A DNA stretch of 64,000 nt from Pleurocapsa sp. PCC 7319 (lineage in GTDB: Bacteria; Cyanobacteriota; Cyanobacteriia; Cyanobacteriales; Xenococcaceae), in assembly GCF_000332195.1 (NCBI RefSeq), contig NZ_KB235922.1, forward strand, positions 4,995,322 to 5,059,321. Reading direction: 5' to 3'. Positions 33,572-44,471 of the stretch are shown in pieces (the first letter of the stretch is position 1; every line of letters begins with the position of its first letter). The notes beneath the pieces were generated by a model. It was given only the letters and a program-made list of their open reading frames with translations, was not told where the DNA came from and did no database searches. A program made the position numbers and the translations under genes.

Positions 33572-34414
33572 TCACACAGGTGGTAATTCCAGGGGGATAG
33601 CCCCCATGTTCCCTGTACGAAAATCATACAGTATTTGACGGGCAACCCTTTCCTTGTCACCTTTGTAAAAGCGATCGCTTACTAATTGAATAAAGGCTTC
33701 TCCAGTCATTCCAGTAGGGTCAAGCTGAAAGCGAGATTCGAGTGCTTTACTAAAACCCAACTCCAACAATAAATCTACTGCTGCGGCTGCCACGATTTGA
33801 TTGTCATAGGCAGACTGACCAATATCCTCACAAATAGCTAATTTTACTGCATCACGCTGATTTTCGAGTCGCCAAGGAATTACACCTGGAGCATCAAGCA
33901 ATTCAATTTCATCAGAAATTCTGACCCAGCGTAACTGACGAGTTACACCTGCCCGACGCTCACTGACAACTACTTTTTTACCCACTAAGCGGTTAATCAG
34001 GGCAGATTTACCTACATTGGGAAATCCAATTACCACTGCACGGACAGGACGAGAACGCATTCCGCGATCGCGCCGACGCTGATTCATTGCTACTCCTGTT
34101 TTTTGGGCAGCACTTTTAATTGCTTTGATTCCCTTGCCTTGTTTAGCGTTAGTAAAGTATGGTTGTTCATCTTGTAATTTGAACCACTTTGACCAATCTT
34201 GTCTAGTTGACTCAGGAATCATATCCATACGATTAAGGACGATGATGCGAGGTTTATCACCAATCCAATTGTCGATTTGAGGATGATGAGAAGCTAGAGG
34301 AATTCTGGCATCAAGTATTTCTAAAACTACATCGACTCGCTTGAGCTGTTCTTTAAGTTGCCTTTCGGCTTTGGCGATATGACCTGGATACCATTGAATC
34401 GGAGGAGCAGACAT
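33572..34414 (-). CDS. Ribosome biogenesis GTPase YlqF/RbgA type
   Basis: Circularly permuted GTPase involved in late assembly of the large ribosomal subunit. The order of motifs is G4-G5-G1-G2-G3: VLNRMDMIPE (G4), then GFPNVGKSALINRLVGKKVV (G1), AGVTRQLRWV (G2) and LLDAPGVIPWR (G3). It begins with IQWYPGHIAKAERQLKE, the family's N-terminal PGHMxKA-like motif. The ATG giving MSAPPIQWYPGH is the best start; an upstream one would add twelve hydrophobic residues. The C-terminal helical region (MTGEAFIQLVSDRFYKG) completes the family fold. Confidence 0.9.
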   Translation of the reverse strand: MSAPPIQWYPGHIAKAERQLKEQLKRVDVVLEILDARIPLASHHPQIDNWIGDKPRIIVLNRMDMIPESTRQDWSKWFKLQDEQPYFTNAKQGKGIKAIKSAAQKTGVAMNQRRRDRGMRSRPVRAVVIGFPNVGKSALINRLVGKKVVVSERRAGVTRQLRWVRISDEIELLDAPGVIPWRLENQRDAVKLAICEDIGQSAYDNQIVAAAAVDLLLELGFSKALESRFQLDPTGMTGEAFIQLVSDRFYKGDKERVARQILYDFRTGNMGAIPLELPPV

Positions 34415-34547
34415 AAATAATCGTGAAAGAGCAAAGATAAAAAAACCCATAGACTTAATCTAGGGGTATAGTAATTAATTAGCAAAGATACTGCCAAAAA
34501 CTATCTTCTGTAATTTTTACAAATAAATACTTCTATCTACTTATACT

Positions 34548-35780
34548 TTAGGGATTAAGAATATATTCAGACTCTAAAGGCTCAAGTCTACCATTTTCTA
34601 CTAGAGCTTGATGAATCATCGCTGCTACCTCGGCACGAGTTGCTGGTTCATTCGGCATCAGAGAATCTTTAGCATAATCAGGATGATTAACCATTAGACC
34701 CGCTTCTATGGCTGCTGCTACTTGTTGTTTTGCCCAATCAGGCATATCTGCACCATCCCTAAATTTTTGGAGAATCTGCTCCGTATCTTGGGACGGTTCT
34801 AAGCCTAATCCTGTTGCCAAAGTTACTAGTACTTGATAACGAGGAATATTTTCTAAAGGACGAAACTCGTCCTGAGAATAACCATGCATGAAACCAATAC
34901 GGACTGCTTTGTCTATATCAGCTGCGATCGCGTTTTTATTGGTTACATCTTTGAATTTCTTAATTTCTTTAGTTTCAGGTTGCTGGTCAAAAGCTTGGCT
35001 AATTAGCGTTGCCATACTAGCTCTAGTAATCAGCTTATCAGGTTCAAAATTATGATCGTCGGAAAATTCGGGAACTAGCGCCTGATCGCTCATCTGCTTG
35101 ACAAAAGGATAAGCCCAATAACTAGGAGCAATATCATCAGGCATTTCGGTTGACTCAGTTTGGTCATTCGTTCCTGTGTTATCGGGTGCAGTTGCCTGGG
35201 AATCTATGTCGTCATTGGTTCCTGCGTTACCAGGAGCAGTTGTCTGAGAATCTATGTCGTTAGTTGCTCCAGCCTGTTCTTTCACTGTAGGATCAGCATC
35301 AGTGTCTTGATTCCCATTAGGAAGAGTTGTGAGTGCTGGCAGAGTAGCAACCCCAGTTACAGGAGCTAGGTTATCTTCAAAATCAAGTTGCTCAGTTTTT
35401 TGTTTAACTCCAGAGGTAACATTAAACTCTTGGATTGGAGGCGTTACAATTCCTAGTGATTCTGATTCTGATAACCTAGATGTTGATTCGGAAGAGTCCA
35501 AATCTGTTGCACTGGAAAAGCTTTTACCTGGTTCAATATTTGTTGACTCTATTCCGGTATCCTTAGTTTGACCAGCGGAAAGTAAATTATCCCACTTGCC
35601 TAAACCAAAGTCACCAGCAAGCCGATCTTTTTTAACGCCTAAAGACCAAAACAATATTGCCCCAATAGTGGAAAAAGCAACAATCATGGCGATCATTTCA
35701 TCGAAAGTCACTCCGCCCACGGGTCTCTTTCTGCGCTGTGGGTCAGAATTTTGCGGATCTTGAGGAGATGAATTAGTCAT
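34548..35780 (-). CDS. SLH-domain membrane-anchored protein
   Basis: A 410-residue protein with a short cytosolic N-terminus (ending GGVTFDEMIAMIV), one transmembrane segment (IAMIVAFSTIGAILFWSLG), a long Asp/Ser/Thr-rich linker that includes a near-repeat (TAPGNAGTNDDIDSQ and TAPDNTGTNDQTEST), and two SLH domains at the C-terminus: DIAPSYWAYPFVKQMSDQALV with RASMATLISQAF, and KNAIAADIDKAVRIGFMHGY with PRYQVLVTLATGLGL, then a third, MPDWAKQQVAAAIEAGLMVN with TRAEVAAMIHQAL. It probably links inner membrane and peptidoglycan. The linker repeat may vary in copy number between strains. Confidence 0.85.
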   Translation of the reverse strand: MTNSSPQDPQNSDPQRRKRPVGGVTFDEMIAMIVAFSTIGAILFWSLGVKKDRLAGDFGLGKWDNLLSAGQTKDTGIESTNIEPGKSFSSATDLDSSESTSRLSESESLGIVTPPIQEFNVTSGVKQKTEQLDFEDNLAPVTGVATLPALTTLPNGNQDTDADPTVKEQAGATNDIDSQTTAPGNAGTNDDIDSQATAPDNTGTNDQTESTEMPDDIAPSYWAYPFVKQMSDQALVPEFSDDHNFEPDKLITRASMATLISQAFDQQPETKEIKKFKDVTNKNAIAADIDKAVRIGFMHGYSQDEFRPLENIPRYQVLVTLATGLGLEPSQDTEQILQKFRDGADMPDWAKQQVAAAIEAGLMVNHPDYAKDSLMPNEPATRAEVAAMIHQALVENGRLEPLESEYILNP

Positions 35781-36097
35781 AATTGGTAGGGCTATTATTC
35801 AACAGTGATACCTGAAAAAATTATATTTAAGATACTACTCTAAAAATTTACTTAAGTTCTTATATTTCAATCATTGAGCTGGTTTTGAGCTTAGGCTTTC
35901 TAAGCAATCAACAATTGAAAATACTACCGACATTTTTTACTAAAAGTCTACTAACAAACTTTTGAAGATCCACTTTTGGTAATAAAAGTAAATGTAACTC
36001 TGCAAAATTTGATTTTTTGAAGATACAAAAAAGAGTAGTTGGCATTTCATTAACCCCTACCCCTTTTTATTAACAATATTTATTGGTGGCCGAGAAG
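35781..36097. other. Spacer between gltS-type GOGAT stop and the SLH gene start
   Basis: A 317-base AT-rich gap. It carries the promoter of the SLH protein on the minus strand and the 3' end of the GOGAT transcript; no gene or convincing terminator is seen. Confidence 0.4.
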
Positions 36098-39000
36098 CTA
36101 TACCGAAGTAAGAGCTTTATTTTCTTCTAGACTTGCTTTTGGGCTATCAGCTTCTGATGGTGGTACTACCTGCCAAAATTTATCTAGATAATTGTCCCAA
36201 TCTTGCAGAATTGCTTTTCCTTTAGGACTATTAGTTTTCTCGATGTGTTTCAAGATCATGTCTTGCAGTTGTTTTGCTCCTGCGGGAGAAATAACTCGTT
36301 GAATCTTGACAATTTCAGGATTAACTTTTCTCGTAAAGGTATTACTTTCATCGAGGAAGTAACCTAATCCTCCTGTCATTCCTGCTCCGACATTGCGTCC
36401 TACTTCACCTAAAACTACTACAACCCCACCTGTCATATATTCACAACAGTGATCGCCAGCTCCCTCGATGACGGCTTTGCCCATAGAGTTTCGTACTGCA
36501 AATCTCTCTCCAGCACGACCATTGGCATAGAGTGTTCCACCAGTGGCACCATACAGACAGGTATTACCAATAATTACGTTACTAGCAAAATCGTAGGTTG
36601 AGCCTTTTGCAGGAGTAATAATAATTTCTCCACCGTGCATTCCCTTGCCTACATAATCATTAGCTTCTCCTCTGAGAATCATCTTCATTCCCGGAAGGTT
36701 GAACGCAGCAAAGCTTTGACCAGCAGCACCTTGGAATTTAAGCTTAATTTCTCCTGCAAAACCACTATTGCCATATTTAGTGGCGATCGCTCCAGAAATT
36801 CTTGCTCCCACACTGCGATCGGTATTAATAATAGTTACATCTTTGCTAACTTTAGTTTGATTAGCGATCGCTTTAGTAATTGCTGGATCGGCTAGTAATT
36901 CGTCATCTAAGACAGCTCCGTTAGTATGGACATCACCATGTTGTAACCAGCTACGATCTGCCTTGACATTGGGTAGGTCAATTAAACAACTCAAATCTAA
37001 CCCCTCGGTTTTGGCTATTGAAGCCTCGGGGTTTTGTCTCAGTAAATCAGTCCTACCAATGATCTCTTCGAGCTTACGATAACCCAATTTAGCTAACAGC
37101 GAGCGTACTTCCTCGGCAACAAAGTAGAAAAAGTTAACTACGTGTTCCGGCACACCTTTAAAACGGTCTCTAAGGTGTTGTTGTTGAGTTGCTACTCCCA
37201 CAGGGCAAGTATTCAGATGACAAACTCTTGCCATAATACAGCCTTCGGCAATCATGGCTATTGAACCAAAGCCGTATTCTTCTGCTCCCATAAGAGCAGC
37301 CATAATGACATCCCAGCCTGTTTTTAAGCCTCCATCAGCTCGCAAGAGAACGCGATCGCGCAGTTGATTCTCTAGCAATACTCGATGTACCTCAGTTAAT
37401 CCCAGTTCCCAAGGAACTCCTGCGTGTTTGATGGAACTAAGAGGCGATGCACCAGTTCCACCGTCATGACCAGAAATTTGGATCACATCAGAATTAGCTT
37501 TAGCTACACCAGCGGCAATTGTACCGATACCGATTTCGGCAACTAGTTTGACGGAAACTTTAGCTGTCGGGTTAATTTGATGCAGATCAAATATTAACTG
37601 AGCTAAATCTTCGATGGAGTAAATATCGTGGTGTGGAGGAGGAGAAATTAGAGTTACTCCTGGTTTAGAACGACGCAAAGAAGCAATATAAGGACTGACT
37701 TTTTTCCCTGGTAACTGTCCTCCCTCCCCTGGCTTTGCTCCTTGAGCTAATTTAATTTCCAGTTGTTTGGCACTCATCAGATACTCTGGAGTCACCCCAA
37801 ACCGTCCTGATGCTACTTGTTTAATGGCTGAACTAGCAGTATCACCATTTTGCAAACCATTGAGATGAGGTAGAGTTGGGGACTTACCCTCAGAATCTAC
37901 ATCATCTAAAATCTGGAAGCGAGTTGAGTCTTCCCCCCCTTCTCCAGAGTTGGACTTGCCACCAATCCGATTCATGGCGATCGCTAGAGTCTCATGAGCT
38001 TCCCGTGATAAAGAACCAAGAGACATCCCTCCAGTACAGAAACGTTTGACAATACTGGTCACTAACTCCACTTCTTCTAGGGGAATAGATTGACGATCTG
38101 GTTTAAAATCCAATAAATCTCGTAAGGCTGTAGCTGGTCTTCCCTGCAACTGCCGTTTATAAAGTTCGTAATGGTCATACTGCTTACTGGCAACTGCTTT
38201 ATGCAATGCTTTCGACATTTCAGGAGAATTCATATGATATTCTCCGCCTTTTTTATATTTAACAAAACCGTAATTTTCTAGCTTTTTCCCTTGAAGTTCA
38301 GGAAAAGCTCTCTGATGAATAGCAATAACTTCTTGAGCCAACTCGGCAACAGTCAGACCACCTAAACGAGAAGTTGTGCCAGCAAAAGCTAAATCAACTA
38401 AATCAACTCCTAAGCCTAGTGCTTCAAAAATTTGTGCGCCATGATAAGAAGAAAGCAAAGAAATTCCCATTTTGGAGAGGATTTTCAGTAATCCTGCTTC
38501 AATGGACTTACGATAATTCTTTTGTGCTTGGTCTAAACTAACAAATTCAATACGCTCATTTTGCATTAAATTCTGCGTCTTAGGATTATTCCACCACTGA
38601 CGCACACTTTCTAAGGCTAAATAGGGACAAACTGCCGAAGCACCATAACCAATTAAGCAAGCAAAGTGATGAGTACTCCAGCATTGAGCTGTGTCTATTA
38701 CCAAAGAAGCTCTTAAACGTAATCCTTGACGGGTTAGATGATGATGAACTGCGCCAACCGCTAGTAAAGGAGGAATATAACTATATTCTGCTCCGATATT
38801 TTGTGTTCCTGGGTGGTCAGACAAAATAATGATTTCTACTCCAGCTTGTATTGCGGCTGTCGCTTTTTCACATAACTGGGCTACTGCATCTTTTAAACCA
38901 TTTGGTCCAGTAGCAATTTTATATAAGGTAGACAGCTTTTGGGTCTTAAAGCTAGAAGTTTGAATACTGGCTAATTCTTCATCGTTTAAGATTGGAGATT

Positions 39001-40768
39001 CTAATTTTAGTAATCTGGCATCTTCAGGTTGTAAGTTAAGGATATTACCCTTAGAACCCAGCTGCATGGACAAGGACATGACCAACTTTTCTCTTAAAGG
39101 ATCGATCGCTGGATTTGTTACCTGAGCAAATCTCTGTTTGAAATAGTCATATAGCAGTCGCGGCTTATTAGACAGCACTGCCAGGGGAATATCATCTCCC
39201 ATACAGAACGTTGGCTCCTTACCGTTGATAGCCATCGACTGAATGATCAATTCCACATCTTCGGCAGTATAGCCAAAAGCAGTTTGTTGTTGTAGTAATT
39301 CTGCTTCAGTAATCAGATTGGCTGTACCAAACTCCTGAGATTCAAGAGATTGACGATATTGCTCGATCCATTTTCCATAGGGTTTTACTTGAGCAATGCG
39401 CTGTTTAACTTCCCAATTGCGTAATATTTCTTTGCTCTGGAGATCCACCACAATAGTTTGACCTGGACCCAATCTACCTTTTTCGATTACTTCCGTATCT
39501 GGTAAATCGACCACTCCTGTTTCCGAACCTACTACTACATAACCATCCTTAGTAATACTGTAGCGAGCAGGACGTAAACCATTACGGTCTAAGGTGGCAC
39601 CAACGGTCTTACCATCACTAAAAACTAACAATGCAGGACCATCCCAAGGCTCTTGCTGACCACTATGATATTCGTAAAAATCAACTATTTCGGGATATTC
39701 TTGTAGGGAAGGTTGATTTTTATAGGCCTCTGGAACTAAAATCATTGCTGCTTCGGGAATACTGCGACCACTCCGCACCAATAGCTCCATAGCACTATCT
39801 AAATTATAGGAATCACTATTGTCATTGTTAACAATGGGTGTCAAACTTTTAATCTCAGCTTGATTCCAATTAGGTAAAGATGCTTCACTAAAATTGGCAA
39901 CTAATTCTTTCTCTCTGTTGGACATCCAGTTGATATTGCCTAACAGAGTATTAATTTCGCCATTGTGACCCAAGATTCTCATTGGCTGTGCAAAGGGCCA
40001 TTTCGGCATCGTATTAGTACTAAAACGACGATGATAAACAGCGAAACTGCTTTCATAATCAGGGTTAGCTAAATCTTGATAGAACTCTCTCAGAACAACC
40101 GAACGCACCATTCCTTTATAAACAATTGTTCGACAAGAAAAAGAGCAAATATAAAAGTCATCTGATAACTGCTTACCAACTCGCGATCGCGCTACATATA
40201 GCTTGCGCTCTAAATCATCTCCCGCTAAGTTTTCAGGAGAGGTAACAACAATTTGCTCAATATGAGGTTGATAAGCTTTTGCTTGTTCACCTAAGACTTC
40301 TGGGCTGACAGGAACTTCTCGCCAACCCAAGACTGTTAGGTTTTCAGCTTCTACTATTTTTTCAACAAATTTTTTAGCCTCTTCAGCCTGTTCTTCAGCT
40401 TGTGGCAAGAATATCATGCCTACTCCCCAAGCTTCTGACTGTGGTTGAGAAATGCTATTCTCAGCAAACCAAGTAGCAAATAGTTTCTGGGGTAATGATG
40501 TCATAATCCCTGCGCCATCTCCCGAATCGCGATCGGCACTGCATCCACCCCGATGCTCCATACATCCTAAAGCTTTGAGAGCTTGCTTGATTAGCTTATT
40601 ACTTTGTCGACCATCCTGATAGGCAATAAATCCTACACCACAAGCATCTCTTTCTTCTACTAACCAACGTTGACCTTGAAAAGGTTTAGTATTCGACTCG
40701 TATTCTCGGTTGTTCTGATACACATTTCTGCTTATAACTTCTTTTGATTCCATTGCCAGCTTGTCCAT
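36098..40768 (-). CDS. glsF: Ferredoxin-dependent glutamate synthase (Fd-GOGAT)
   Basis: Makes two glutamates from glutamine and 2-oxoglutarate with electrons from ferredoxin, closing the GS-GOGAT cycle. The 1556-residue protein has a propeptide of 42 residues before the catalytic Cys43 of [15 protein letters not shown] (class II amidotransferase), then the central domain, the FMN/2-oxoglutarate barrel ([40 protein letters not shown]), the 3Fe-4S ligands in [15 protein letters not shown], and the C-terminal beta-helix ([32 protein letters not shown]). Length and absence of an NADPH partner gene nearby support the ferredoxin form. The long upstream spacer presumably carries its promoter; I found no perfect NtcA site (GTA-N8-TAC). 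Confidence 0.95.
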   Translation of the reverse strand: MDKLAMESKEVISRNVYQNNREYESNTKPFQGQRWLVEERDACGVGFIAYQDGRQSNKLIKQALKALGCMEHRGGCSADRDSGDGAGIMTSLPQKLFATWFAENSISQPQSEAWGVGMIFLPQAEEQAEEAKKFVEKIVEAENLTVLGWREVPVSPEVLGEQAKAYQPHIEQIVVTSPENLAGDDLERKLYVARSRVGKQLSDDFYICSFSCRTIVYKGMVRSVVLREFYQDLANPDYESSFAVYHRRFSTNTMPKWPFAQPMRILGHNGEINTLLGNINWMSNREKELVANFSEASLPNWNQAEIKSLTPIVNNDNSDSYNLDSAMELLVRSGRSIPEAAMILVPEAYKNQPSLQEYPEIVDFYEYHSGQQEPWDGPALLVFSDGKTVGATLDRNGLRPARYSITKDGYVVVGSETGVVDLPDTEVIEKGRLGPGQTIVVDLQSKEILRNWEVKQRIAQVKPYGKWIEQYRQSLESQEFGTANLITEAELLQQQTAFGYTAEDVELIIQSMAINGKEPTFCMGDDIPLAVLSNKPRLLYDYFKQRFAQVTNPAIDPLREKLVMSLSMQLGSKGNILNLQPEDARLLKLESPILNDEELASIQTSSFKTQKLSTLYKIATGPNGLKDAVAQLCEKATAAIQAGVEIIILSDHPGTQNIGAEYSYIPPLLAVGAVHHHLTRQGLRLRASLVIDTAQCWSTHHFACLIGYGASAVCPYLALESVRQWWNNPKTQNLMQNERIEFVSLDQAQKNYRKSIEAGLLKILSKMGISLLSSYHGAQIFEALGLGVDLVDLAFAGTTSRLGGLTVAELAQEVIAIHQRAFPELQGKKLENYGFVKYKKGGEYHMNSPEMSKALHKAVASKQYDHYELYKRQLQGRPATALRDLLDFKPDRQSIPLEEVELVTSIVKRFCTGGMSLGSLSREAHETLAIAMNRIGGKSNSGEGGEDSTRFQILDDVDSEGKSPTLPHLNGLQNGDTASSAIKQVASGRFGVTPEYLMSAKQLEIKLAQGAKPGEGGQLPGKKVSPYIASLRRSKPGVTLISPPPHHDIYSIEDLAQLIFDLHQINPTAKVSVKLVAEIGIGTIAAGVAKANSDVIQISGHDGGTGASPLSSIKHAGVPWELGLTEVHRVLLENQLRDRVLLRADGGLKTGWDVIMAALMGAEEYGFGSIAMIAEGCIMARVCHLNTCPVGVATQQQHLRDRFKGVPEHVVNFFYFVAEEVRSLLAKLGYRKLEEIIGRTDLLRQNPEASIAKTEGLDLSCLIDLPNVKADRSWLQHGDVHTNGAVLDDELLADPAITKAIANQTKVSKDVTIINTDRSVGARISGAIATKYGNSGFAGEIKLKFQGAAGQSFAAFNLPGMKMILRGEANDYVGKGMHGGEIIITPAKGSTYDFASNVIIGNTCLYGATGGTLYANGRAGERFAVRNSMGKAVIEGAGDHCCEYMTGGVVVVLGEVGRNVGAGMTGGLGYFLDESNTFTRKVNPEIVKIQRVISPAGAKQLQDMILKHIEKTNSPKGKAILQDWDNYLDKFWQVVPPSEADSPKASLEENKALTSV

Positions 40769-41641
40769 ACCAAATATGTTGAATTATTTTAGATATCTTT
40801 TTTGATAGTTATTTGATAGTTAATTGTTATTGCAGATTCACTCTAAAAGCCGTAGAATCAGCATTGAATAAAAATTGTCTTACCCTGATTAGTTATTCAA
40901 GATTACAAATTAATTAGCGTTAAATTAGACAAAAAAGCACTTTATAGTTGAAAACCAGATTAGATTAACTGCGAACATAGAACGTCCAGTAATCAGATTA
41001 CTGACAGTTTACTATTTACCTGATGTCTCAATCTCAATACTGCTAAAGTTTGATATATGAAAAAGCTAAGGGGATTTTGTCTACTCCTCATCTCAGCATA
41101 CCAATATTCAAGTTTCCAGATGCTTGATCTAAAATCATATTGTGTTAGACACAGATACTAATAAATACCAGCAATATTCTCAGTACAACTCAACCTAAGC
41201 TAATTGAATACTCAGTAGTTATAGTTTTTATTTAATTAGAACAGTGAACAACTGGTAAATCAATCTATAGGATATCTATTCTAACTGAAGTAAACCTTCA
41301 TAAAAAGGTTTATTGAATACAGTTTTCTGGAATCAACAATCATATTTCAGAAATACTCAGTATATTATTAAGTATTTTTACTTATAGAGTGCTGCCAAAT
41401 ATCTATCAAAACTTTAATTTGTAATTGAAATATCTTTTTTCAAGCCATCGTTCATGAAGATTCTGTATAGATGTCTTGCTTGTCAAAGCATTTGACTTAG
41501 ATTTTACAAAATTGTCTGTTATCTTTTTGATAGATTGACTTGATAAATCTTTTCTAGCAGATATTATTGTAGCGACAACTTGAAATAAGCTCGCAAATTG
41601 AATTGAGTTCGTAAATTTTATTTTCAACAAATCTAGTAATT
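40769..41641. other. Long AT-rich intergenic region between glsF and the cupin gene
   Basis: Nearly 870 bases with no convincing gene. It contains a direct repeat TAACTATCAAA upstream of glsF, a 17-bp palindrome CAGTAATC-A-GATTACTG (40987-41003) and a hairpin AAACCTT/AAGGTTT (41292-41311). A 74-codon minus-strand frame (41406-41630) and a 34-codon plus-strand frame near 41.06 kb exist, but neither has clear support. Confidence 0.5.
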
Positions 41642-42064
41642 ATGTCCCAGTCAACAAAAACCAAATCTAAACCAAGCAACAGCGTTACAGCTATACCATC
41701 ATCGCCAACTCAATTAGGAGTCGTCGCCACAGAGATTCGTCCTTGGGGTTCTTTTACTACTTTGGAAGAAGGTAAAGGTTATAAAATTAAGCGAATTGAA
41801 GTAAATCCCGGTCATCGTCTTAGTTTACAGATGCACCATCATCGAAGTGAACATTGGATCGTAGTTTCTGGCACTGCCAAAGTTATTTGTGGCGATCAAG
41901 AGATGATTCTCGGTAGTAATCAGTCTACTTACGTACCTCAATGTACTTCTCACCGGTTAGAAAACCCTGGCGTGATTAAACTAGTTTTGATTGAAGTTCA
42001 AAATGGGCAATATCTTGGAGAAGATGACATTATCCGTTTTAGCGATGATTATTCGCGTCAATAG
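41642..42064 (+). CDS. Cupin, mannose-6-phosphate isomerase type II C-terminal-like
   Basis: A 140-residue single-domain cupin corresponding to the C-terminal isomerase part of bifunctional mannose-1-phosphate guanylyltransferase/isomerase. The core reads RPWGSFTTLEEGKGYKIKRI, then PGHRLSLQMHHHRSEHWIVV with metal ligands (His, His, Glu), GTAKVICG, and VPQCTSHRLENPG. As a stand-alone it may interconvert mannose-6-phosphate and fructose-6-phosphate for GDP-mannose supply. The first 25 residues are Ser/Thr/Lys-rich and probably flexible. A terminator follows. Confidence 0.88.
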   Translation: MSQSTKTKSKPSNSVTAIPSSPTQLGVVATEIRPWGSFTTLEEGKGYKIKRIEVNPGHRLSLQMHHHRSEHWIVVSGTAKVICGDQEMILGSNQSTYVPQCTSHRLENPGVIKLVLIEVQNGQYLGEDDIIRFSDDYSRQ

Positions 42065-42162
42065 GTTGACATTGACTTTCTTATAGAAAAGGATTTTCTC
42101 CGTATGTCTTAGTAAGAATTTGTACTACACGTCTAGTGTGAATTAAGAAATCCAGTAATTCG

Positions 42163-42206
42163 CTAAAAAGCTGTAGGCTATATGCCATAAGCTATAAGCT
42201 TTTTAG
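42163..42206 (+). terminator. Probable terminator after the cupin gene
   Basis: CTAAAAAGCT and AGCTTTTTAG form a perfect 10-bp stem; the 24-base loop contains a second small hairpin (GGCTATATGCC). It is followed by ATTCTTTTTC. It lies about 100 bases after the stop. Confidence 0.6.
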
Positions 42207-42297
42207 ATTCTTTTTCTAGTAACTCAAGTTGCGGTTTATGAAGATCAACAGCACTCATTTGAACACGGTCTTAACCAGTAGATTTTTAAAGCTTAAA

Positions 42298-42318
42298 GCT
42301 AAGAGCTAAGAGCTAAAA
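42298..42318. repeat. Heptanucleotide repeat (GCTAAGA)2 GCTAAAA
   Basis: Two perfect and one variant heptamer in the spacer of about 355 bases between the cupin gene and the IscA-like gene. The adjoining AAAGCTTAAAGCT allows foldback pairing. No gene is seen in this spacer. Confidence 0.75.
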
Positions 42319-42419
42319 AACTTTTAATATCAACGAAGCTAATTCACACCATTGGAAAATTAGTATTTTGCTGTAGCATAAATTAACAGGTAAAACTTGA
42401 TAAATCAAGCAAATTTTTC

Positions 42420-42779
42420 ATGTTCGAGATCAGTCCAACCGCAGCAAAAGAGATCAAGCGTATTCAGCTACACACCCATAAACTCAAAAGTTCTTTGAGG
42501 TTAAAGGTAAAATCAGGTGGTTGCTCTGGCTTATTTTATGACTTACAGCTAGAAGATTCGGTAGATAGCCAAGATGGAAATCACCAAGCTGTGCATTCCA
42601 ATGATCGTTTGTTAGAAATTAATGATATCCATGTAGTAGTCAGCTCAGAATCGTGGGAATATATTGAGAACTTAAAGTTAGACTATTCAGAAGATCTGAT
42701 GGGAGGAGGATTTAGATTTCATAATCCCAAAGTAACTAACGTTTGTGGTTGTGGAATTTCTTTTGCCGCGACAAAATAG
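42420..42779 (+). CDS. Iron-sulfur cluster assembly accessory protein (IscA/SufA/HesB family)
   Basis: A-type carrier that binds and transfers iron-sulfur clusters. The three conserved cysteines are present in VKSGGCSGLFYDL and NVCGCGISF, the latter a strict family motif. It opens FEISPTAAKEIKRIQ, typical for the domain. At 119 residues it is of normal length. The central loop VDSQDGNHQAVHSND is longer and more polar than in most. Lone location before the str operon is not informative. Confidence 0.92.
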   Translation: MFEISPTAAKEIKRIQLHTHKLKSSLRLKVKSGGCSGLFYDLQLEDSVDSQDGNHQAVHSNDRLLEINDIHVVVSSESWEYIENLKLDYSEDLMGGGFRFHNPKVTNVCGCGISFAATK

Positions 42780-42994
42780 CACGGTTTAACTGTATTTATG
42801 GGCTGGATAAATCAAATCTAATGTTAATATCAATGGGTTTCCAAGTCGCACGACATTAAAATCCAAGATTAATGCCAATATGATTGACACGCAAATGCTA
42901 GGTGTCATATAATCAGAATTTGTCTGCTATTTTCAATAGCTTTCCTCAACAAGGTTAACTCAAGGATTAAATAGTAACGCCAGCTAAGTAACTC

Positions 42995-43366
42995 ATGCCC
43001 ACTATTCAGCAACTTATTCGTAACGAACGATCTAAATCGCAAAAGAAAACTAAATCTCCAGCCCTCAAAGAATGCCCTCAGCGTCGTGGGGTTTGTACCA
43101 GAGTGTATACAACCACACCCAAAAAGCCCAATTCAGCATTAAGAAAGGTTGCCAGGGTACGCTTGACTTCAGGTTTTGAAGTAACTGCTTATATTCCAGG
43201 AATTGGACACAACCTGCAGGAGCATTCCGTAGTTTTAATCCGTGGTGGTCGTGTCAAAGATTTACCAGGGGTTAGATACCATATTGTTCGCGGTACTCTA
43301 GATACAACTGGAGTAAAAGACAGAGCTCAAGGTCGTTCCAAGTATGGTACTAAACGTCCTAAGTAA
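42995..43366 (+). CDS. rpsL: 30S ribosomal protein S12
   Basis: Small-subunit protein at the decoding centre. [40 protein letters not shown] (which includes the Lys of the streptomycin-relevant PKKPNSA loop) and [18 protein letters not shown] are nearly universal. First gene of the str operon here. A terminator-like hairpin lies 75 bases downstream, before rpsG. Confidence 0.98.
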   Translation: MPTIQQLIRNERSKSQKKTKSPALKECPQRRGVCTRVYTTTPKKPNSALRKVARVRLTSGFEVTAYIPGIGHNLQEHSVVLIRGGRVKDLPGVRYHIVRGTLDTTGVKDRAQGRSKYGTKRPK

Positions 43367-43703
43367 AGTTGAGGCTTGTATCATATTAATTAATTGCTAA
43401 AAACTAGGCGGCTGAGAAGCATCCCCATCTGAAGAGTTGCTATAGCAGACAAGGGTGCTATTTTTAGTGAAATGCTGATAACGAGTTCCCTAAATTCCTT
43501 GACAGTAAAAAATAAGTTTTTACTAGCCCTATAGGTAGCGATTGGTCCCAAGCAAAAATCATGCTATCGCAACAGTTAAATCGTAATTCGGCTTGGTTAG
43601 TTTGTATCAAACGTCGTATCAATACCACAACATAACTCAAGTTTAGTATTGAAGGCGACTAAAATTATTGTTCTTTAGTCTTTAACTTAAATTAATTAAA
43701 ATA
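43367..43703. other. Unusually long rpsL-rpsG spacer
   Basis: A 337-base gap within the str gene order. It holds a terminator-like hairpin near its beginning and, further on, TTGACA (43499-43504) overlapping a small hairpin GTAAAAA/TTTTTAC, a possible promoter region for rpsG. No gene is recognised. Confidence 0.45.
43442..43465 (+). terminator. Terminator-like hairpin after rpsL
   Basis: ATAGCA and TGCTAT flank an 8-base loop and are followed by TTTT. The stem is only 6 bp, so termination may be partial. Confidence 0.45.
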
Positions 43704-44174
43704 ATGTCTCGTCGTTCAACCAAGAAAAAGCGTCCTATCCCTCCAGATCCTGTCTACAATAGTCGTTTACTAAGCATGACTATTAGAAGAATTATGCGCA
43801 GTGGTAAACAGTCTTTAGCTGCTCGCATAATGTACGATGCTATGGCTATTATTGCTGAAAAAACGGGGAGTGAGGCAATAGAAGTCTTTGAGCAAGCAAT
43901 CAAAAATCTAACTCCTTTAGTAGAAGTTAAAGCTCGTCGAGTTGGCGGGGCTACCTACCAAGTACCAATGGAAGTTAGACAAGGTAGAGGTACAACATTA
44001 GCTTTACGTTGGTTAATTCAGTTTTCTCGTTCCAGAGGTGGTCGTACTATGGCAAGTAAGCTTGCCAACGAAATTATGGATGCTGCCAACGAAACTGGAG
44101 GGGCGATGAAAAAGAGAGAGGAAACTCATCGTATGGCAGAGGCAAACAAAGCTTTTGCTCACTATCGCTACTAA
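43704..44174 (+). CDS. rpsG: 30S ribosomal protein S7
   Basis: Primary 16S rRNA-binding protein of the small-subunit head. Recognisable by [53 protein letters not shown] and [20 protein letters not shown]. It has 156 residues, normal length. It follows rpsL after a long spacer and precedes fusA by nearly 300 bases, a looser arrangement than in many bacteria. Confidence 0.98.
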   Translation: MSRRSTKKKRPIPPDPVYNSRLLSMTIRRIMRSGKQSLAARIMYDAMAIIAEKTGSEAIEVFEQAIKNLTPLVEVKARRVGGATYQVPMEVRQGRGTTLALRWLIQFSRSRGGRTMASKLANEIMDAANETGGAMKKREETHRMAEANKAFAHYRY

Positions 44175-44471
44175 AAAATTTAGAACTATTTCATTTCAAC
44201 TAAAATTTCTCAAATAAACCTTTGAAATATCGAAATTGGACATAATTTAATTTTAGTTTCCTTGGATCTAGATATTTTACTAGTTTGTTTGCTGGAAGTA
44301 AGTGGCTGATGTTATAGTTCTGAACTTTTGCCAAAATGTAGTTTATTGTAAATCTGAAATATAAAGTGTTTTTATCAAAATAAACACCGATATGAAAGTA
44401 TAGAATTATAAGCAGTGTTTACTTTAGTAAACATATAAGAATTTCATCCTGCAAAAAGCAAGGAGGCATTT
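44175..44471. other. rpsG-fusA spacer
   Basis: AT-rich gap of 297 bases. GTGTTT and AAACAC near 44.37 kb can pair, forming a small hairpin; no gene is visible. It ends in the fusA ribosome site AGCAAGGAGG. Confidence 0.4.

Noticed and set aside
40769-40920. NtcA-binding site upstream of glsF
   Set aside because: No GTA-N8-TAC with a suitable -10 was found on reading the region.
41057-41161. Short frame starting MKKLRGFCLLLISAYQYSSF, vaguely like the start of YidD
   Set aside because: Only 34 codons; the diagnostic cysteine motif of YidD is absent, so the similarity cannot be supported.
41406-41630. 74-codon minus-strand frame beginning 12 bases from the cupin gene start
   Set aside because: Lys/Ser/Asn-rich translation of AT-rich DNA, no motif, no good ribosome site; it would fill the promoter region of the divergent cupin gene.
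43391-43440. GGCTGAGAAGC in the rpsL-rpsG spacer as a possible TPP riboswitch
   Set aside because: The other conserved TPP segments (ACCTGAxxxGGxTAATxCC) are missing, and the gene context is ribosomal.
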